Assembly: GCA_023663635.1 (NCBI GenBank) | Contig: JAMPHD010000001.1 | Span: 305,529-369,528 of the forward strand | Source of the DNA: Acetatifactor muris | Lineage (GTDB): Bacteria; Bacillota; Clostridia; Lachnospirales; Lachnospiraceae | Direction of reading: 5' to 3' | Length of the DNA: 64,000 nt | In this document: in pieces, positions 1 to 8,625 of the stretch | Numbering within the stretch: the first letter of the stretch is position 1 | Layout: every line of letters starts with the position of its first letter | Position numbers and translations under genes: made by a program | The notes under the pieces: generated by a model | The model's database searches: none | What the model saw: the letters and a program-made list of their open reading frames with translations, nothing else | Told to the model about the DNA's origin: nothing

Positions 1-1
1 G

Positions 2-1681
2 AACGCGTCAACCGATCGCAATGAGGGACTCTCCAATGATCTTTCGACCTTTAATGAAGAGCTTCGCAAGGCCGGAGAGGATATGGACAGCCTGACCGCC
101 CTCCTGGAGGCGGAGGGGGAATCCATGGACAGCCACGCCGATGCCATCCGTGAACAGGCGAAGGTATTGCGGAATCTCGTGCAGGGGATTCGGGACGATC
201 TGTTCGCCTATGAGGGCATCGTGGTGGAGGATGCATCGGACGAGTCCGCCGGGGAGGGCGAGGGCAATCTTTTGTCCGAGGAGGAGACGTCAGAGGATCC
301 CTACGGGGAAACATATTATGACACCACTGATTTTAAGAAAGGTAAAATCGAGAGCTGCCGCAATGAGGGTGCGGTGGAGGCGGATACCGCCGTGGGCGGC
401 ATTGTGGGACAGATTGCCATCGAATACGATCTGGATCCGGAGGATGACCTGAATTACACCGGGGAGGAGAGCTTTAATATTGAGCGCAAGGTAAAGGCGG
501 TGGTCAGAGAGAGCTTAAACCGCGGGGATGTGACCGGCAAACGGGATTACGTGGGCGGCATCGTGGGCAAGGCGGATTTCGGAGCCGTGATCTCCTGCGA
601 GTCCTACGGCAATGTGGAGAGCGCGGGGGGCAGCAAGGTGGGCGGCGTGGCCGGAGCGTCCCAATATGCCGTTCGCGGCTGTTATTCCCTGGGCAGGGTC
701 GCGGGCAAAAATCAGGTGGGCGGCATTGTGGGAAAGGGCTGTGACGTGCTTGGAAACTATGCCTACAACCGCATGGAGGTGAGCGGCGAGTGCGGCGGCG
801 CCATCGCCGGAATCCTGGAGGACGCGGGCACATTGTTTGGCAACTATTATGTGGAGAACGGCCGGGGCGGTGTGGACGGCATCGGTTATCAGGGAGGCGC
901 TACCCCCTTGAGCTATGAGCAGTTCATTGCCCTGCGGGAAGTGCCGGAAATGTTCTCGAGATTCAGGGTGGCATTCTGCGTGGAAGGCGTGGAGTTGGCC
1001 GCCATGGAATGCGGATATGGGGAGGCGGTATCGGAGGAACTGATCCCGGACATACCGCAGAAAGAGGGATTTTACGGTATCTGGCCGGAGACGGATTTGG
1101 ACCGGATCACCGGCAATGAGACCCTGGAGGCCGAGTATGTGAGATGGCTGGGATCTCTTGCGGGGGAGGAACAGGACGCGCAGGGGAGAAGTCTGATCCT
1201 GGTCGAGGGAGAATTTCTGCCGGGGGCGCGGCTTGAGACCGTCACCGAGGGGGATACCACCGAGATTTCCGTCACGCAGCCCGTTTTGAGAAAGGGGCGT
1301 ATCCGGGAAGAGTATGAGGAATACCGACAGCCGGTGACCGTGCGTATTCTGTGTGAGGACGGGGACGCTCCGACGGTGGAGGTGGAGAGAGACGGCGTCT
1401 TTGCGCCGGTGGACACGCAAGTGATGGGCAGTTATCTGATCTTTGCCATGGAGCGCCCGGGCATTTACAGGGTGACAGTTTCGGAAAATCATGATATGAT
1501 GATTCTTGTGATCGCAGTCGCCGTGTTGGCGGTGGCAGCGTTACTGGTAGCGGGTCGGCTGATTTGGATGCGTCGTAAAAGACGTCGGCTGAGTGCGCCG
1601 GAGAGTGACGGGGTGAAGAACTCGGAGAGCGACGGAGCAAAGACCTCGGAGAGTGACGGGGACGAAGACCTCGGAGAGTGA
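2..1681 (+). CDS. GLUG-repeat surface protein, membrane-anchored (5' partial)
   Basis: The reading frame is open from the first bases of the window, so the true start lies upstream; an internal ATG at 83 is not convincing as a start. The N-terminal visible part is polar and probably coiled-coil. From about base 550 to 760 there are GLUG-type repeats, seen as recurring GGIVGK / GGVAGA / GGIVGKG segments separated by about 25 residues. A hydrophobic stretch (about bases 1495-1560) followed by WMRRKRRR is a C-terminal membrane anchor with a cytoplasmic basic stop-transfer signal. The tail consists of ESDG(V/A)K repeats encoded by a 24-bp tandem DNA repeat. GLUG repeats are known from secreted or surface proteins; the ligand is unknown. 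The repeat copy number and a one-base slip decide where the protein ends. Confidence 0.75.
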   Translation, partial: NASTDRNEGLSNDLSTFNEELRKAGEDMDSLTALLEAEGESMDSHADAIREQAKVLRNLVQGIRDDLFAYEGIVVEDASDESAGEGEGNLLSEEETSEDPYGETYYDTTDFKKGKIESCRNEGAVEADTAVGGIVGQIAIEYDLDPEDDLNYTGEESFNIERKVKAVVRESLNRGDVTGKRDYVGGIVGKADFGAVISCESYGNVESAGGSKVGGVAGASQYAVRGCYSLGRVAGKNQVGGIVGKGCDVLGNYAYNRMEVSGECGGAIAGILEDAGTLFGNYYVENGRGGVDGIGYQGGATPLSYEQFIALREVPEMFSRFRVAFCVEGVELAAMECGYGEAVSEELIPDIPQKEGFYGIWPETDLDRITGNETLEAEYVRWLGSLAGEEQDAQGRSLILVEGEFLPGARLETVTEGDTTEISVTQPVLRKGRIREEYEEYRQPVTVRILCEDGDAPTVEVERDGVFAPVDTQVMGSYLIFAMERPGIYRVTVSENHDMMILVIAVAVLAVAALLVAGRLIWMRRKRRRLSAPESDGVKNSESDGAKTSESDGDEDLGE

Positions 1682-1722
1682 CGGGGCAAAGACCCCGGAG
1701 AGTGACGGAGACGAAAACGGCG
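1600..1722 (+). repeat. 24-bp tandem repeat across a stop codon
   Basis: About five head-to-tail copies of a unit beginning GAGAGTGACGG and carrying AAGAC/AAAGACC. Copies 1, 2 and 4 are 24 bp, while copy 3 has one extra base. That extra base shifts the surface-protein frame so that the TGA in copy 4 becomes its stop; the repeat continues beyond the stop into the leader of the next gene. Confidence 0.8.
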
Positions 1723-1731
1723 GAGTTGACA

Positions 1732-2394
1732 ATGGCGGAGAAGGGGAGAAAACAGGCGGTCCTGTTTGACATGGACGGCACTTTGATCGACACGGAGTGT
1801 TATTATCGGGTCTGTTGGCCCAAGGCGTTGGCGGAGTTTGGTTATCACATGACGGATGAGCAGGCTCTCGCCATGCGCAGCTTGGGCAGGCCCTTTGCGC
1901 CTGAGCTGTTGAGAAAATGGTTCGGGGATGAGCTCGACTATGCCGCGGTGCGGGCGAGACGGAAGGAACTGATGGAGGAGATCCTTGCCCGTGAGGGCAT
2001 CCGGGTCAAGCCTGGCGCGATCGAACTTCTCACGTTCCTGCGCGACCGGGGTATCATCACGGCAGTGGTCACGGCCACGGACAGAGAGCGCGCGGACAGA
2101 TATCTGGAGCGGACCGGATTGGCGGCTCTGTTTAGGGAAGTGATAAGCGCGACCCGGGTTCGGGAGGGCAAACCCTCCCCGGATATTTACCTTTACGCAT
2201 GTGAATGCTTGGGGATGGAACCCGCGGACTGCTACGCGGTGGAGGACTCCCCCAACGGGATATGGTCCGCTTATCGGGCGGGCTGCAGGGTTATCATGGT
2301 GCCGGATCAGACACAGCCTGACGAAGAGCTTTCGGCATGTCTGTACGCGAAGGCGGATACACTGCATGACATCAGGGATATTTTGGGGAAGTGA
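1732..2394 (+). CDS. HAD-superfamily phosphatase (beta-phosphoglucomutase-like)
   Basis: A 220-residue protein with the HAD motif I DMDGTLIDTE near residue 13, a helical cap region, motif II around VVTATD, and motif III/IV around GKPSPDIY and AVEDSPNG. This order is typical of subfamily IA phosphatases and phosphoglucomutase-like enzymes. The ATG at 1732 is chosen because it has GGAG eight bases upstream; an in-frame GTG at 1678 would add residues encoded by the tandem repeat. The substrate cannot be predicted: family members act on sugar phosphates, phosphoglycolate and nucleotides. It lies just after the GLUG-protein gene and 109 bp before ptb, which has its own promoter. Confidence 0.85.
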   Translation: MAEKGRKQAVLFDMDGTLIDTECYYRVCWPKALAEFGYHMTDEQALAMRSLGRPFAPELLRKWFGDELDYAAVRARRKELMEEILAREGIRVKPGAIELLTFLRDRGIITAVVTATDRERADRYLERTGLAALFREVISATRVREGKPSPDIYLYACECLGMEPADCYAVEDSPNGIWSAYRAGCRVIMVPDQTQPDEELSACLYAKADTLHDIRDILGK

Positions 2395-2419
2395 TCCCGG
2401 AATATTCCTGAAATTTTTG

Positions 2420-2448
2420 TTGCAGAATCTTCCAATTGATTTTATACT
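2420..2448 (+). promoter_or_regulatory. Sigma70-type promoter of ptb-buk
   Basis: TTGCAG (2420-2425), a 17-bp spacer, then TATACT (2443-2448) in an AT-rich gap 56 bp before the ptb start. Confidence 0.65.
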
Positions 2449-2503
2449 TTTGTATAGTGAAATGGCGGGAATCAGGATCCCGCACCGGAAAGGAATGAGA
2501 GAG

Positions 2504-3424
2504 ATGAGACAGGGTTTTGATGAGATCGTGGCAAAAGTAAAGGAGTGCGGCAAGAAGACGGTGGCGGTGTCCGTGGCACAGGACGAGGCCGTGTTGGAGG
2601 CCGTGAAGGAGGCAAGAAGACTGGAGATCGCGGACGCGATCCTGGTGGGCGATGAAAAGAAGATCCGTGAGATCGCGGATTCCATTCAAATGGATCTGTC
2701 GGGATATGAGATCATTGACGAGCCGGATATGATCCAAGCGTCCCTAAAGGCGGTCAAACTGGCCCATGAGGGCAGGGCGGATATGTATATGAAAGGTGTC
2801 ATCGACACCAAGAATTTCTTAAAGAGTGTGTTGGATAAGGAAGTGGGACTGCGCACGGGCAAGGCGCTCTCCCATGTGGCGGTGTTTGAGGTGCCGGGGA
2901 TCGACAGGCTGTTGTTCCTCACGGATGTGGCATTCATGACCTATCCCACTCTGGAGGACAAGGTACATATCATTCAAAACACACTGCCCGTCTGCAGGGC
3001 CTGCGGCGTGGACAACCCCAAGGTTGCGCCTTTGGCGGCGGTGGAGGTGGTCAATCCCAAGATGCCCGCCACCGTGGACGCGGCGGAGCTGACAAGGATG
3101 TGTGAGGCGGGAGAGCTGACGGGCTGTATCGTGGACGGACCGCTGTCGTTGGATCTGGCCATCGATCCGGAGGCTGCCAAACACAAGGGGGCTACAGACA
3201 GAAAGATTCAAGGTGACGCGGATGTATTGCTGTTCCCGGACATCCATGCCGGCAATCTGGTGTACAAGGCCATCGTACATATGGTGCAGATGAAAAACGG
3301 CTGTATCCTGACGGGGACCAAGGTGCCCGTGATCTTGGCGAGCCGTTCGGACACCTTTGAGACCAAGGTGAATTCCCTGGCGTTGGCTGCGGTGGTGGCC
3401 GAGGAGATGAAGAGACAGGGTTAA
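2504..3424 (+). CDS. ptb: Phosphate butyryltransferase
   Basis: A 306-residue member of the phosphate acetyl/butyryltransferase family, which converts butyryl-CoA plus phosphate to butyryl phosphate and CoA in the cytoplasm. Family-typical segments are visible, including [29 protein letters not shown] and [10 protein letters not shown]. Butyryl rather than acetyl specificity is inferred from the next gene, butyrate kinase. The ATG at 2504 has AGGA nine bases upstream; ATG 2495 is in frame but too close to the Shine-Dalgarno. It is followed after 40 bp by buk, forming the classic two-step route from butyryl-CoA to butyrate with ATP gain. Some Ptb enzymes also accept branched-chain acyl-CoAs. 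Confidence 0.93.
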   Translation: MRQGFDEIVAKVKECGKKTVAVSVAQDEAVLEAVKEARRLEIADAILVGDEKKIREIADSIQMDLSGYEIIDEPDMIQASLKAVKLAHEGRADMYMKGVIDTKNFLKSVLDKEVGLRTGKALSHVAVFEVPGIDRLLFLTDVAFMTYPTLEDKVHIIQNTLPVCRACGVDNPKVAPLAAVEVVNPKMPATVDAAELTRMCEAGELTGCIVDGPLSLDLAIDPEAAKHKGATDRKIQGDADVLLFPDIHAGNLVYKAIVHMVQMKNGCILTGTKVPVILASRSDTFETKVNSLALAAVVAEEMKRQG

Positions 3425-3464
3425 TGTATGGCCGCGGTATGTGGCGGCAGAATGGAGAGAAAAT

Positions 3465-4532
3465 ATGGCGATTAAGAGTTTGATCATCAATCCGGGTTCC
3501 ACCTCCACCAAGATCGGCGTGTTTGAGGATGAGAACCTGTTGTTCGAGGAGACGCTGCGACATTCCACGGAGGAGATCGGCCGCTATGCCGGCATTGTGG
3601 ATCAGAAGGATTTCCGCAAGGAGATCATCATGAATCTGCTGAAAGAGAAAAATTTTGACATTCACTCCCTCGATATGGTGGTGGGCAGGGGCGGTATGTT
3701 AAAGCCCATTCCCGGCGGAACTTACGCGGTGACGGATGCCCTTTTGGAGGATCTGAAGGTGGGCGTGCAGGGACAGCACGCATCCAATCTGGGTGGTATT
3801 CTGGCCCGGGAGATCGCCGATTCCATCGGCGTGCCCTCCTATATCGTGGATCCGGTGGTGGTGGACGAGCTGATGCCCGTCTCCAGACTCTCCGGAGTGC
3901 CGGAACTTCCCCGTGTCAGCATTTTCCACGCGCTGAACCAGAAGGCGGTGGCCAAGCGCTATGCCAAAGAAGTGGGAAAGCCCTATGAATCACTGCGCCT
4001 GATCGTGGTGCACATGGGCGGCGGCGTGTCCGTGGGAGCCCATATCGACGGCAGGGTGGTGGATGTGTTCAACGCGTTGGACGGAGACGGGGCGTTCTCT
4101 CCTGAGAGAGCCGGCGCCGTGCCCGTGGGCTCATTGGTGAAAATGTGTTTCTCCGGCAAGTATACGGAGAGGGAAGTATATGGCAAACTGGTGGGAAACG
4201 GCGGCTTTAACGCCTATCTCGGGACCAATGACATGAGAGAAGTGACCAAGATGGTCAATGAAGGAAACGCAGATGCCAAACTGGCAAAAGAGGCATTTCA
4301 GCACCAGATGATAAAGAACATCGGCTCCATGGCCTGTGTGCTGAAAGGCAGGGTGGATCAGATCATTGTCACGGGTGGCATCGCTTATGATACCGGAGTA
4401 GTCAATGCCCTGAAGGAGAGCGCGGAGTGGATCGCGCCTTTTACGGTGTACCCCGGGGAGGACGAGCTGTTGGCTCTGGTGCAGGGCGGACTCAGAGTGC
4501 TGAATGGCGAGGAGCAGGTCTGCGAGTACTGA
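3465..4532 (+). CDS. buk: Butyrate kinase
   Basis: A 355-residue acetokinase-family enzyme that transfers phosphate from butyryl phosphate to ADP. The N-terminal phosphate-binding loop [12 protein letters not shown] and the central [11 protein letters not shown] motif are clear, as is the late [10 protein letters not shown] motif. Length is normal for Buk (about 355). ATG 3465 is preceded by GGAGAGA; the upstream ATG at 3441 lacks a good site. It follows ptb in an operon. The stop codon lies at the start of a 29-bp tandem duplication that runs into the next gene's leader. Confidence 0.95.
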   Translation: MAIKSLIINPGSTSTKIGVFEDENLLFEETLRHSTEEIGRYAGIVDQKDFRKEIIMNLLKEKNFDIHSLDMVVGRGGMLKPIPGGTYAVTDALLEDLKVGVQGQHASNLGGILAREIADSIGVPSYIVDPVVVDELMPVSRLSGVPELPRVSIFHALNQKAVAKRYAKEVGKPYESLRLIVVHMGGGVSVGAHIDGRVVDVFNALDGDGAFSPERAGAVPVGSLVKMCFSGKYTEREVYGKLVGNGGFNAYLGTNDMREVTKMVNEGNADAKLAKEAFQHQMIKNIGSMACVLKGRVDQIIVTGGIAYDTGVVNALKESAEWIAPFTVYPGEDELLALVQGGLRVLNGEEQVCEY

Positions 4533-4578
4533 AAACGTGAGAACTGAAACGAGAGAATTAAAAACGTGAGAACTGAAA
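4532..4578 (+). repeat. Tandem duplication at the buk/potassium-transporter junction
   Basis: An 18-bp segment (AAAACGTGAGAACTGAAA) occurs at 4532-4549 and again at 4561-4578. The copies bracket the buk stop and the possible GTG starts of the next gene. Confidence 0.7.
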
Positions 4579-4592
4579 ATGGGAGAACGGAT

Positions 4593-5948
4593 GTGAGTAC
4601 GAGACTGAGCGGTTGGCATAATATCTCGCCCATGAAACTGATCCTTGGCGGCTATTGCGTGATCATACTGATAGGGACATTGCTACTGTCCACGCCCGCC
4701 GCCACCAAAGGACCGGACGGCACCCCGGTGTCGGACTGTTTCTTCACGGCCACATCGGCCACCTGTGTCACAGGATTGGTGCGATATGACACCTACACCC
4801 ACTGGACTCTCTTCGGGCAGTTGGTGATCCTGGGGATGATTCAGATCGGAGGCATTGGCTTTGTGACTGTGGCGATCCTGGTGATGGTGTTGGCAAAGCG
4901 CAGGATCGGTCTGAACGAGCGCTTTATCATGCAAAATTCCATATCGGCGCCTCAGATCGGGGGCATTGTGCGCATGACCAAGTTCATTGCCCTGGGCACG
5001 ATCTGTCTGGAGGCGGTAGGCGCCCTGCTCTTGAGTTTCGACTTTGTCCCGCGATTCGGATGGCGCAAGGGGATTTATTTTTCCATATTTCATTCCGTGT
5101 CGGCATTCTGCAACGCGGGTTTTGATCTGATGGGCGGCACCACGGGCCCCTTTTCTTCCATGACGGGCATGGCAGGAAACCTTTATGTGAATCTGGTGCT
5201 GATGACATTGGTGTTCGTGGGCGGATTGGGATTCTTCGTCTGGCATGATGTGGGCAACAGGCGGTTTCGTTTCAGACAGTTTCGGCTTCAGAGCAAGATG
5301 GTGCTGTGCATCAGCGCAGGTCTTGTCATTTTGGGAACAGTATTGTTTTTCTTTCTGGAGAGAGGGCGTGAAATGTTTGCGGACATGAGTCTGTGGGAGA
5401 GATGGCTTGCGAGTCTGTTTCACTCCGTGTCCGCCAGAACGGCGGGTTTTAATACCACGGATCTGAATGTCATGACAGAGCCGGGGATCATGGTCATGAT
5501 CTGTCTGATGTTTATCGGCGGCTCTACGGGTTCCACGGCGGGCGGCATCAAGACCACCACCTTCTGGGTGTTGTGTGTCAGCGTGTTCACCACATTTCGC
5601 CGCAAGAAGAATGTGGAGGCTTTCGGACGCAGAATGGAGGAGAGCATCACCCGCACCGCGTCCTGTGTGTTCATGACCTATCTGCTGCTCACCGTGTCGG
5701 CGGCGGTGGCGATCTCCGCCCTGGAGGGACTGCCCATGCTGACGGCGCTGTTTGAGACGGTTTCCGCCATGGCCACCGTTGGATTGACTCTGGGAGTCAC
5801 CCCGGGGGTGGGCATGGTCTCCAAGATGATCCTTGCCTTTCTGATGTTGTGCGGAAGGGTGGGTTCCGTGACGATGCTTCTGGCGTTTTCCTCAGAGAAA
5901 AGGGTCACAAGCTCCCGATTGCCACTGGAGAAGATACAGGTCGGGTAA
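4593..5948 (+). CDS. TrkH/KtrB-family potassium uptake channel subunit
   Basis: A 451-residue polytopic membrane protein with the four pseudo-repeated membrane-pore-membrane units of the Trk/Ktr/HKT superfamily. Pore-loop segments are visible, such as TATSATCVTGL near residue 57 and GGSTGSTAGGIKTTTF near residue 310. The GTG at 4593 has GGGAGA six bases upstream and is preferred; GTG 4566 would add nine residues encoded by the tandem repeat. It imports potassium (possibly with sodium) together with the cytoplasmic gating protein encoded 45 bp downstream. The symbols ktrB and trkH both occur for this family, so none is assigned. Confidence 0.9.
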   Translation: MSTRLSGWHNISPMKLILGGYCVIILIGTLLLSTPAATKGPDGTPVSDCFFTATSATCVTGLVRYDTYTHWTLFGQLVILGMIQIGGIGFVTVAILVMVLAKRRIGLNERFIMQNSISAPQIGGIVRMTKFIALGTICLEAVGALLLSFDFVPRFGWRKGIYFSIFHSVSAFCNAGFDLMGGTTGPFSSMTGMAGNLYVNLVLMTLVFVGGLGFFVWHDVGNRRFRFRQFRLQSKMVLCISAGLVILGTVLFFFLERGREMFADMSLWERWLASLFHSVSARTAGFNTTDLNVMTEPGIMVMICLMFIGGSTGSTAGGIKTTTFWVLCVSVFTTFRRKKNVEAFGRRMEESITRTASCVFMTYLLLTVSAAVAISALEGLPMLTALFETVSAMATVGLTLGVTPGVGMVSKMILAFLMLCGRVGSVTMLLAFSSEKRVTSSRLPLEKIQVG

Positions 5949-5992
5949 GGTCCGGTATGAATTGCCGTTTGCGCGGCGGAATGGGAGGACAT

Positions 5993-6634
5993 ATGAAATC
6001 CATTTTGATCATTGGTCTGGGTAGGTTCGGACGGCACATGGCCCGGACATTTCTGGAGAACAATCATGAAGTTATGGCCATCGACAAGGATGAGGAGCGG
6101 GCGGACGCGGCAGTAGGGCTGATCAGGCAGATCCTCATCGGGGATGCCACGGATGAGCGCTTTATGGAGAGTTTGGGCGTTGACAATTTTGATCTGGCGG
6201 TGGTCGCGGTGGGGGAGAATTTCCAGACGGTTCTGGAGATCACCGTGCTCTTGAAGGATCTGGGCTGTAAATTCGTGGTGGCCCGCGCCACCAGGGATGT
6301 GCACAGGAAACTCCTGCTCAGGAACGGAGCGGATTATGTGAGTTACGCGGAGCGGGAGGTGGCGGAGAGACTGGCCATCAAGTTCGGCGCCGACAACATC
6401 TTCGATTATCTGGAGCTGACACCGGAGGTCGGCATCTACGAGATCGCGGTGCCCGGGAAATGGCTGGGCAAGAGCATGGTGGAGCTGTCCATCCGCACGG
6501 AGTACCATGTGAGTGTGTTGGCCACCCGGAAAAAGGACCAGATCTTCCCCCTGCCCCTTCCCTCTCATGTGTTCGAGGAGGATGAGAGCGTCATGGTCAT
6601 GGGGACGGCGAAGGACATTCGGGCAATCACCTGA
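5993..6634 (+). CDS. TrkA/KtrA-family potassium channel regulatory subunit
   Basis: A 213-residue protein with an N-terminal RCK/TrkA-N Rossmann domain (GLGRFGRHM at residues 8-16, acidic residue after the second strand at AIDKD) and a C-terminal RCK_C domain. Family members bind NAD(H), ATP/ADP or c-di-AMP and gate the membrane subunit as a ring; the C domain here could bind a nucleotide, but the ligand is not predictable. The ATG at 5993 has GGGAGG five bases upstream. It directly follows the channel gene, as usual for Ktr/Trk pairs, and converges on the araC-type gene. Confidence 0.9.
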   Translation: MKSILIIGLGRFGRHMARTFLENNHEVMAIDKDEERADAAVGLIRQILIGDATDERFMESLGVDNFDLAVVAVGENFQTVLEITVLLKDLGCKFVVARATRDVHRKLLLRNGADYVSYAEREVAERLAIKFGADNIFDYLELTPEVGIYEIAVPGKWLGKSMVELSIRTEYHVSVLATRKKDQIFPLPLPSHVFEEDESVMVMGTAKDIRAIT

Positions 6635-6705
6635 GGTCACCCGGGAGGGCGGACATGCGATCGGATCGGGCGGACACGCGATCGCCGGAGCGGTCTGTCG
6701 GCGGT

Positions 6706-7536
6706 TCAGTCGGGATTCTTGCGAAATTCCCGGGGGGACTTGCCGTATACTTTCTTGAACAGATCCTTGAAATAATTGCTGTCATTGAAACCGCATTCCA
6801 GAGCGATGTCCGTGATGGTGTTGTCCGTGGTGAGGAGCGCGGTCTGCGCGTGTTTGAGGCGCACATAGTTTAAGTATTCCTTGAAACCCATGCCGGTGGT
6901 CTGCTTGAACTTTTTGCTGAAATAGGTGGGACTTAGGGAGGCCACGGCGGAAACTTCTTCCAGTGTCATGGGACGGCAGAAATTTTTGTAGATATATTTG
7001 GTGGCGGAGAGGATATCCGCGTCCTTGGAGTTGAGCAGATCCGGATCCCCGGCGGCCATGACGGAATGGCGCATGAGCATGAGGAGGAGCTCCTGCAGAT
7101 AGGCGTTGATGAACAGATCCGAGTATTCGTCTATCTGCGCGTACTCCGAGAACATGCGGGCCAACAGGCCGTCAAAATGCTCCTGATAGAGCGCGGGAAC
7201 GCTGCCCATGAAAGACTGTGGCGTATACCCCTCCATGAGCGGCAGATTCTCCTTCTTGAAACAGATGACGAAGACCTCACAGTTCTCGCCATCCTTGTAG
7301 ATGGAGTGGTGCAGGTCTTCCGGGGCGATAAACACCAGATCGCCCTTTTCCAGTCGATATACATTTTCCTTTAAGAGATAATGGCATTTCCCCGAGAGCA
7401 GATAAAAAATCTCATAAAAGTTGTGAAAATGATTGGGTTGAATGGGTAAAAAATCTCCCCGCTTACCTCTTGCGATCCTGACGCGCTCGATGTCCCGAGT
7501 GCCGCTTGTGATCTTGGGTGTTTTGTCTGCCGCCAT
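6706..7536 (-). CDS. AraC-family transcriptional regulator with cupin sensor domain
   Basis: A 276-residue regulator. The N-terminal half is a cupin-type ligand domain (HFHNFYEIFYLLSG, with the typical GD.VFI.P...H pattern). The last about 100 residues are two helix-turn-helix motifs of the AraC family (SATYF-type SPTYFSKKFKQTTG and ITDIALECGFNDSNYFK). The start at 7536 is supported by AGGAGG upstream; an ATG twenty codons earlier lacks a site. Such regulators often control adjacent sugar genes, so control of the nearby uronate/pectin genes is possible but is only inference from proximity. Confidence 0.88.
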   Translation of the reverse strand: MAADKTPKITSGTRDIERVRIARGKRGDFLPIQPNHFHNFYEIFYLLSGKCHYLLKENVYRLEKGDLVFIAPEDLHHSIYKDGENCEVFVICFKKENLPLMEGYTPQSFMGSVPALYQEHFDGLLARMFSEYAQIDEYSDLFINAYLQELLLMLMRHSVMAAGDPDLLNSKDADILSATKYIYKNFCRPMTLEEVSAVASLSPTYFSKKFKQTTGMGFKEYLNYVRLKHAQTALLTTDNTITDIALECGFNDSNYFKDLFKKVYGKSPREFRKNPD

Positions 7537-7608
7537 ATCTGCCTCCTGCCTGTCCCGGACGAATTCCGATGTCATATTATTTTCCGCGCAAGTCAAATCC
7601 TCAGATAT

Positions 7609-7638
7609 AGTATATCAAAACCGGGGGCGTTTTGGCAA
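7609..7638 (-). promoter_or_regulatory. Promoter of the araC-type gene
   Basis: On the minus strand, TTGCCA (7638-7633), an 18-bp spacer, then TATACT (7614-7609), about 73 bp before the regulator start. It is back to back with the thrH promoter. Confidence 0.55.
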
Positions 7639-7692
7639 TCGCGGGGAGACATCCGGATTTAGGATGTGATCTTCCCGGCAATTTCTTTTTGC

Positions 7693-7721
7693 TTGTCTAA
7701 GGACGGGCTTTATGCTATGAT
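7693..7721 (+). promoter_or_regulatory. Promoter of thrH
   Basis: TTGTCT (7693-7698), a 17-bp spacer, then TATGAT (7716-7721), giving a leader of about 105 nt before thrH. Confidence 0.55.
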
Positions 7722-7764
7722 GGAAAAGGCAAAAATCAAGCTTGTAATAAATAGAAAAGACCGG

Positions 7765-7794
7765 GCTGTTTGTTTCTGAGCGAGAACAAATAGC
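7765..7794 (+). promoter_or_regulatory. Stem-loop in the thrH leader
   Basis: A near-perfect 12-bp inverted repeat (GCTGTTTGTTT paired with AGAACAAATAGC) around a short loop, flanked by CCGG on both sides. It is located between the thrH promoter and start. No known riboswitch class is recognised. Confidence 0.4.
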
Positions 7795-7832
7795 TTTGCC
7801 GGCAGACAAGTCGCTCGGAAATGAGGATAAAG

Positions 7833-8435
7833 ATGAATATTGTATGTTTGGATCTGGAGGGCGTATTGGTGCCCGAGATTTGGATCGCGTTCTCGGAGGC
7901 GAGCGGTATTCCGGAACTGAGAAAGACTACCCGGGACGAGCCGGATTATGACAAACTGATGAGATGGCGTATCGGCGTGCTCAAGGAGCACGGACTGGGC
8001 CTGAAGGAGATTCAGGACACCATCGCCAAGATCGATCCCATGCCCGGGGCAAAGGAGTTTTTGGATGAGCTGCGGTCTCTGACACAGGTCATCATCATCA
8101 GCGATACATTCACGCAGTTTGCCACCCCGCTCATGAAGAAATTAGGTTGGCCCACCATTTTCTGCAACTCTCTGGAGGTGGCGGACGATGGGGAGATCAC
8201 GGGATTTCGGATGCGGATTGCGGATTCCAAGCTGACCACGGTGCGGGCGCTGCAGTCCATCGGATACGAGACCGTCGCCGCCGGGGACAGCTATAATGAT
8301 CTGGCTATGATCCGGGCGGGGAAGGCGGGTTTCCTGTTCCGCAGCACGGATCAGATCAAGGCGGATCACCCCGAGCTGCCCGCCTATGAGACCTATGAGG
8401 AACTCATGGCGGCGATCAAAGGCGCATTGGCATAA
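7833..8435 (+). CDS. thrH: ThrH-type phosphoserine phosphatase / phosphoserine:homoserine phosphotransferase
   Basis: A 200-residue HAD protein. The N-terminal segment CLDLEGVLVPEIWIAF is characteristic of ThrH, which has E instead of the usual second D-x-D residue. Motif II is IIISDTF and motif IV is AAGDSYNDLAM. Known ThrH dephosphorylates phosphoserine and can pass the phosphate to homoserine, linking serine and threonine synthesis. The ATG at 7833 has AGGA seven bases upstream; ATG 7821 is also in frame. It stands alone between its own promoter and a strong hairpin terminator. Confidence 0.88.
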   Translation: MNIVCLDLEGVLVPEIWIAFSEASGIPELRKTTRDEPDYDKLMRWRIGVLKEHGLGLKEIQDTIAKIDPMPGAKEFLDELRSLTQVIIISDTFTQFATPLMKKLGWPTIFCNSLEVADDGEITGFRMRIADSKLTTVRALQSIGYETVAAGDSYNDLAMIRAGKAGFLFRSTDQIKADHPELPAYETYEELMAAIKGALA

Positions 8436-8520
8436 GACATGTGTATAAACTCCAGACTAAAAAATCCCCGGAAAGCCGGTCTGAGGCGCGGCAGATTCCG
8501 GGAGAGTAGAATATGGTTGA

Positions 8521-8560
8521 ACAGCGCGGCCCGTGTAAACGGGTCGCGCTGTCTGTTTTG
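8521..8560 (+). terminator. Bidirectional terminator between thrH and uxaC
   Basis: A 14-bp GC-rich stem (ACAGCGCGGCCCGT with ACGGGTCGCGCTGT, one G-T pair) with a four-base loop, followed by CTGTTTT. It sits between two convergent genes. Confidence 0.75.
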
Positions 8561-8625
8561 GCATAAGGGCAGTTCGCTGAGCGTGCTGCCTGTTGTTTGA
8601 TCTTGTTTGTCCGATCAGGTTCCGA

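Noticed and set aside
2201..2503. Upstream extension of ptb to 2201 or GTG 2457 region
   Set aside because: It would run over the HAD gene and a good promoter; the Ptb family starts at 2504.
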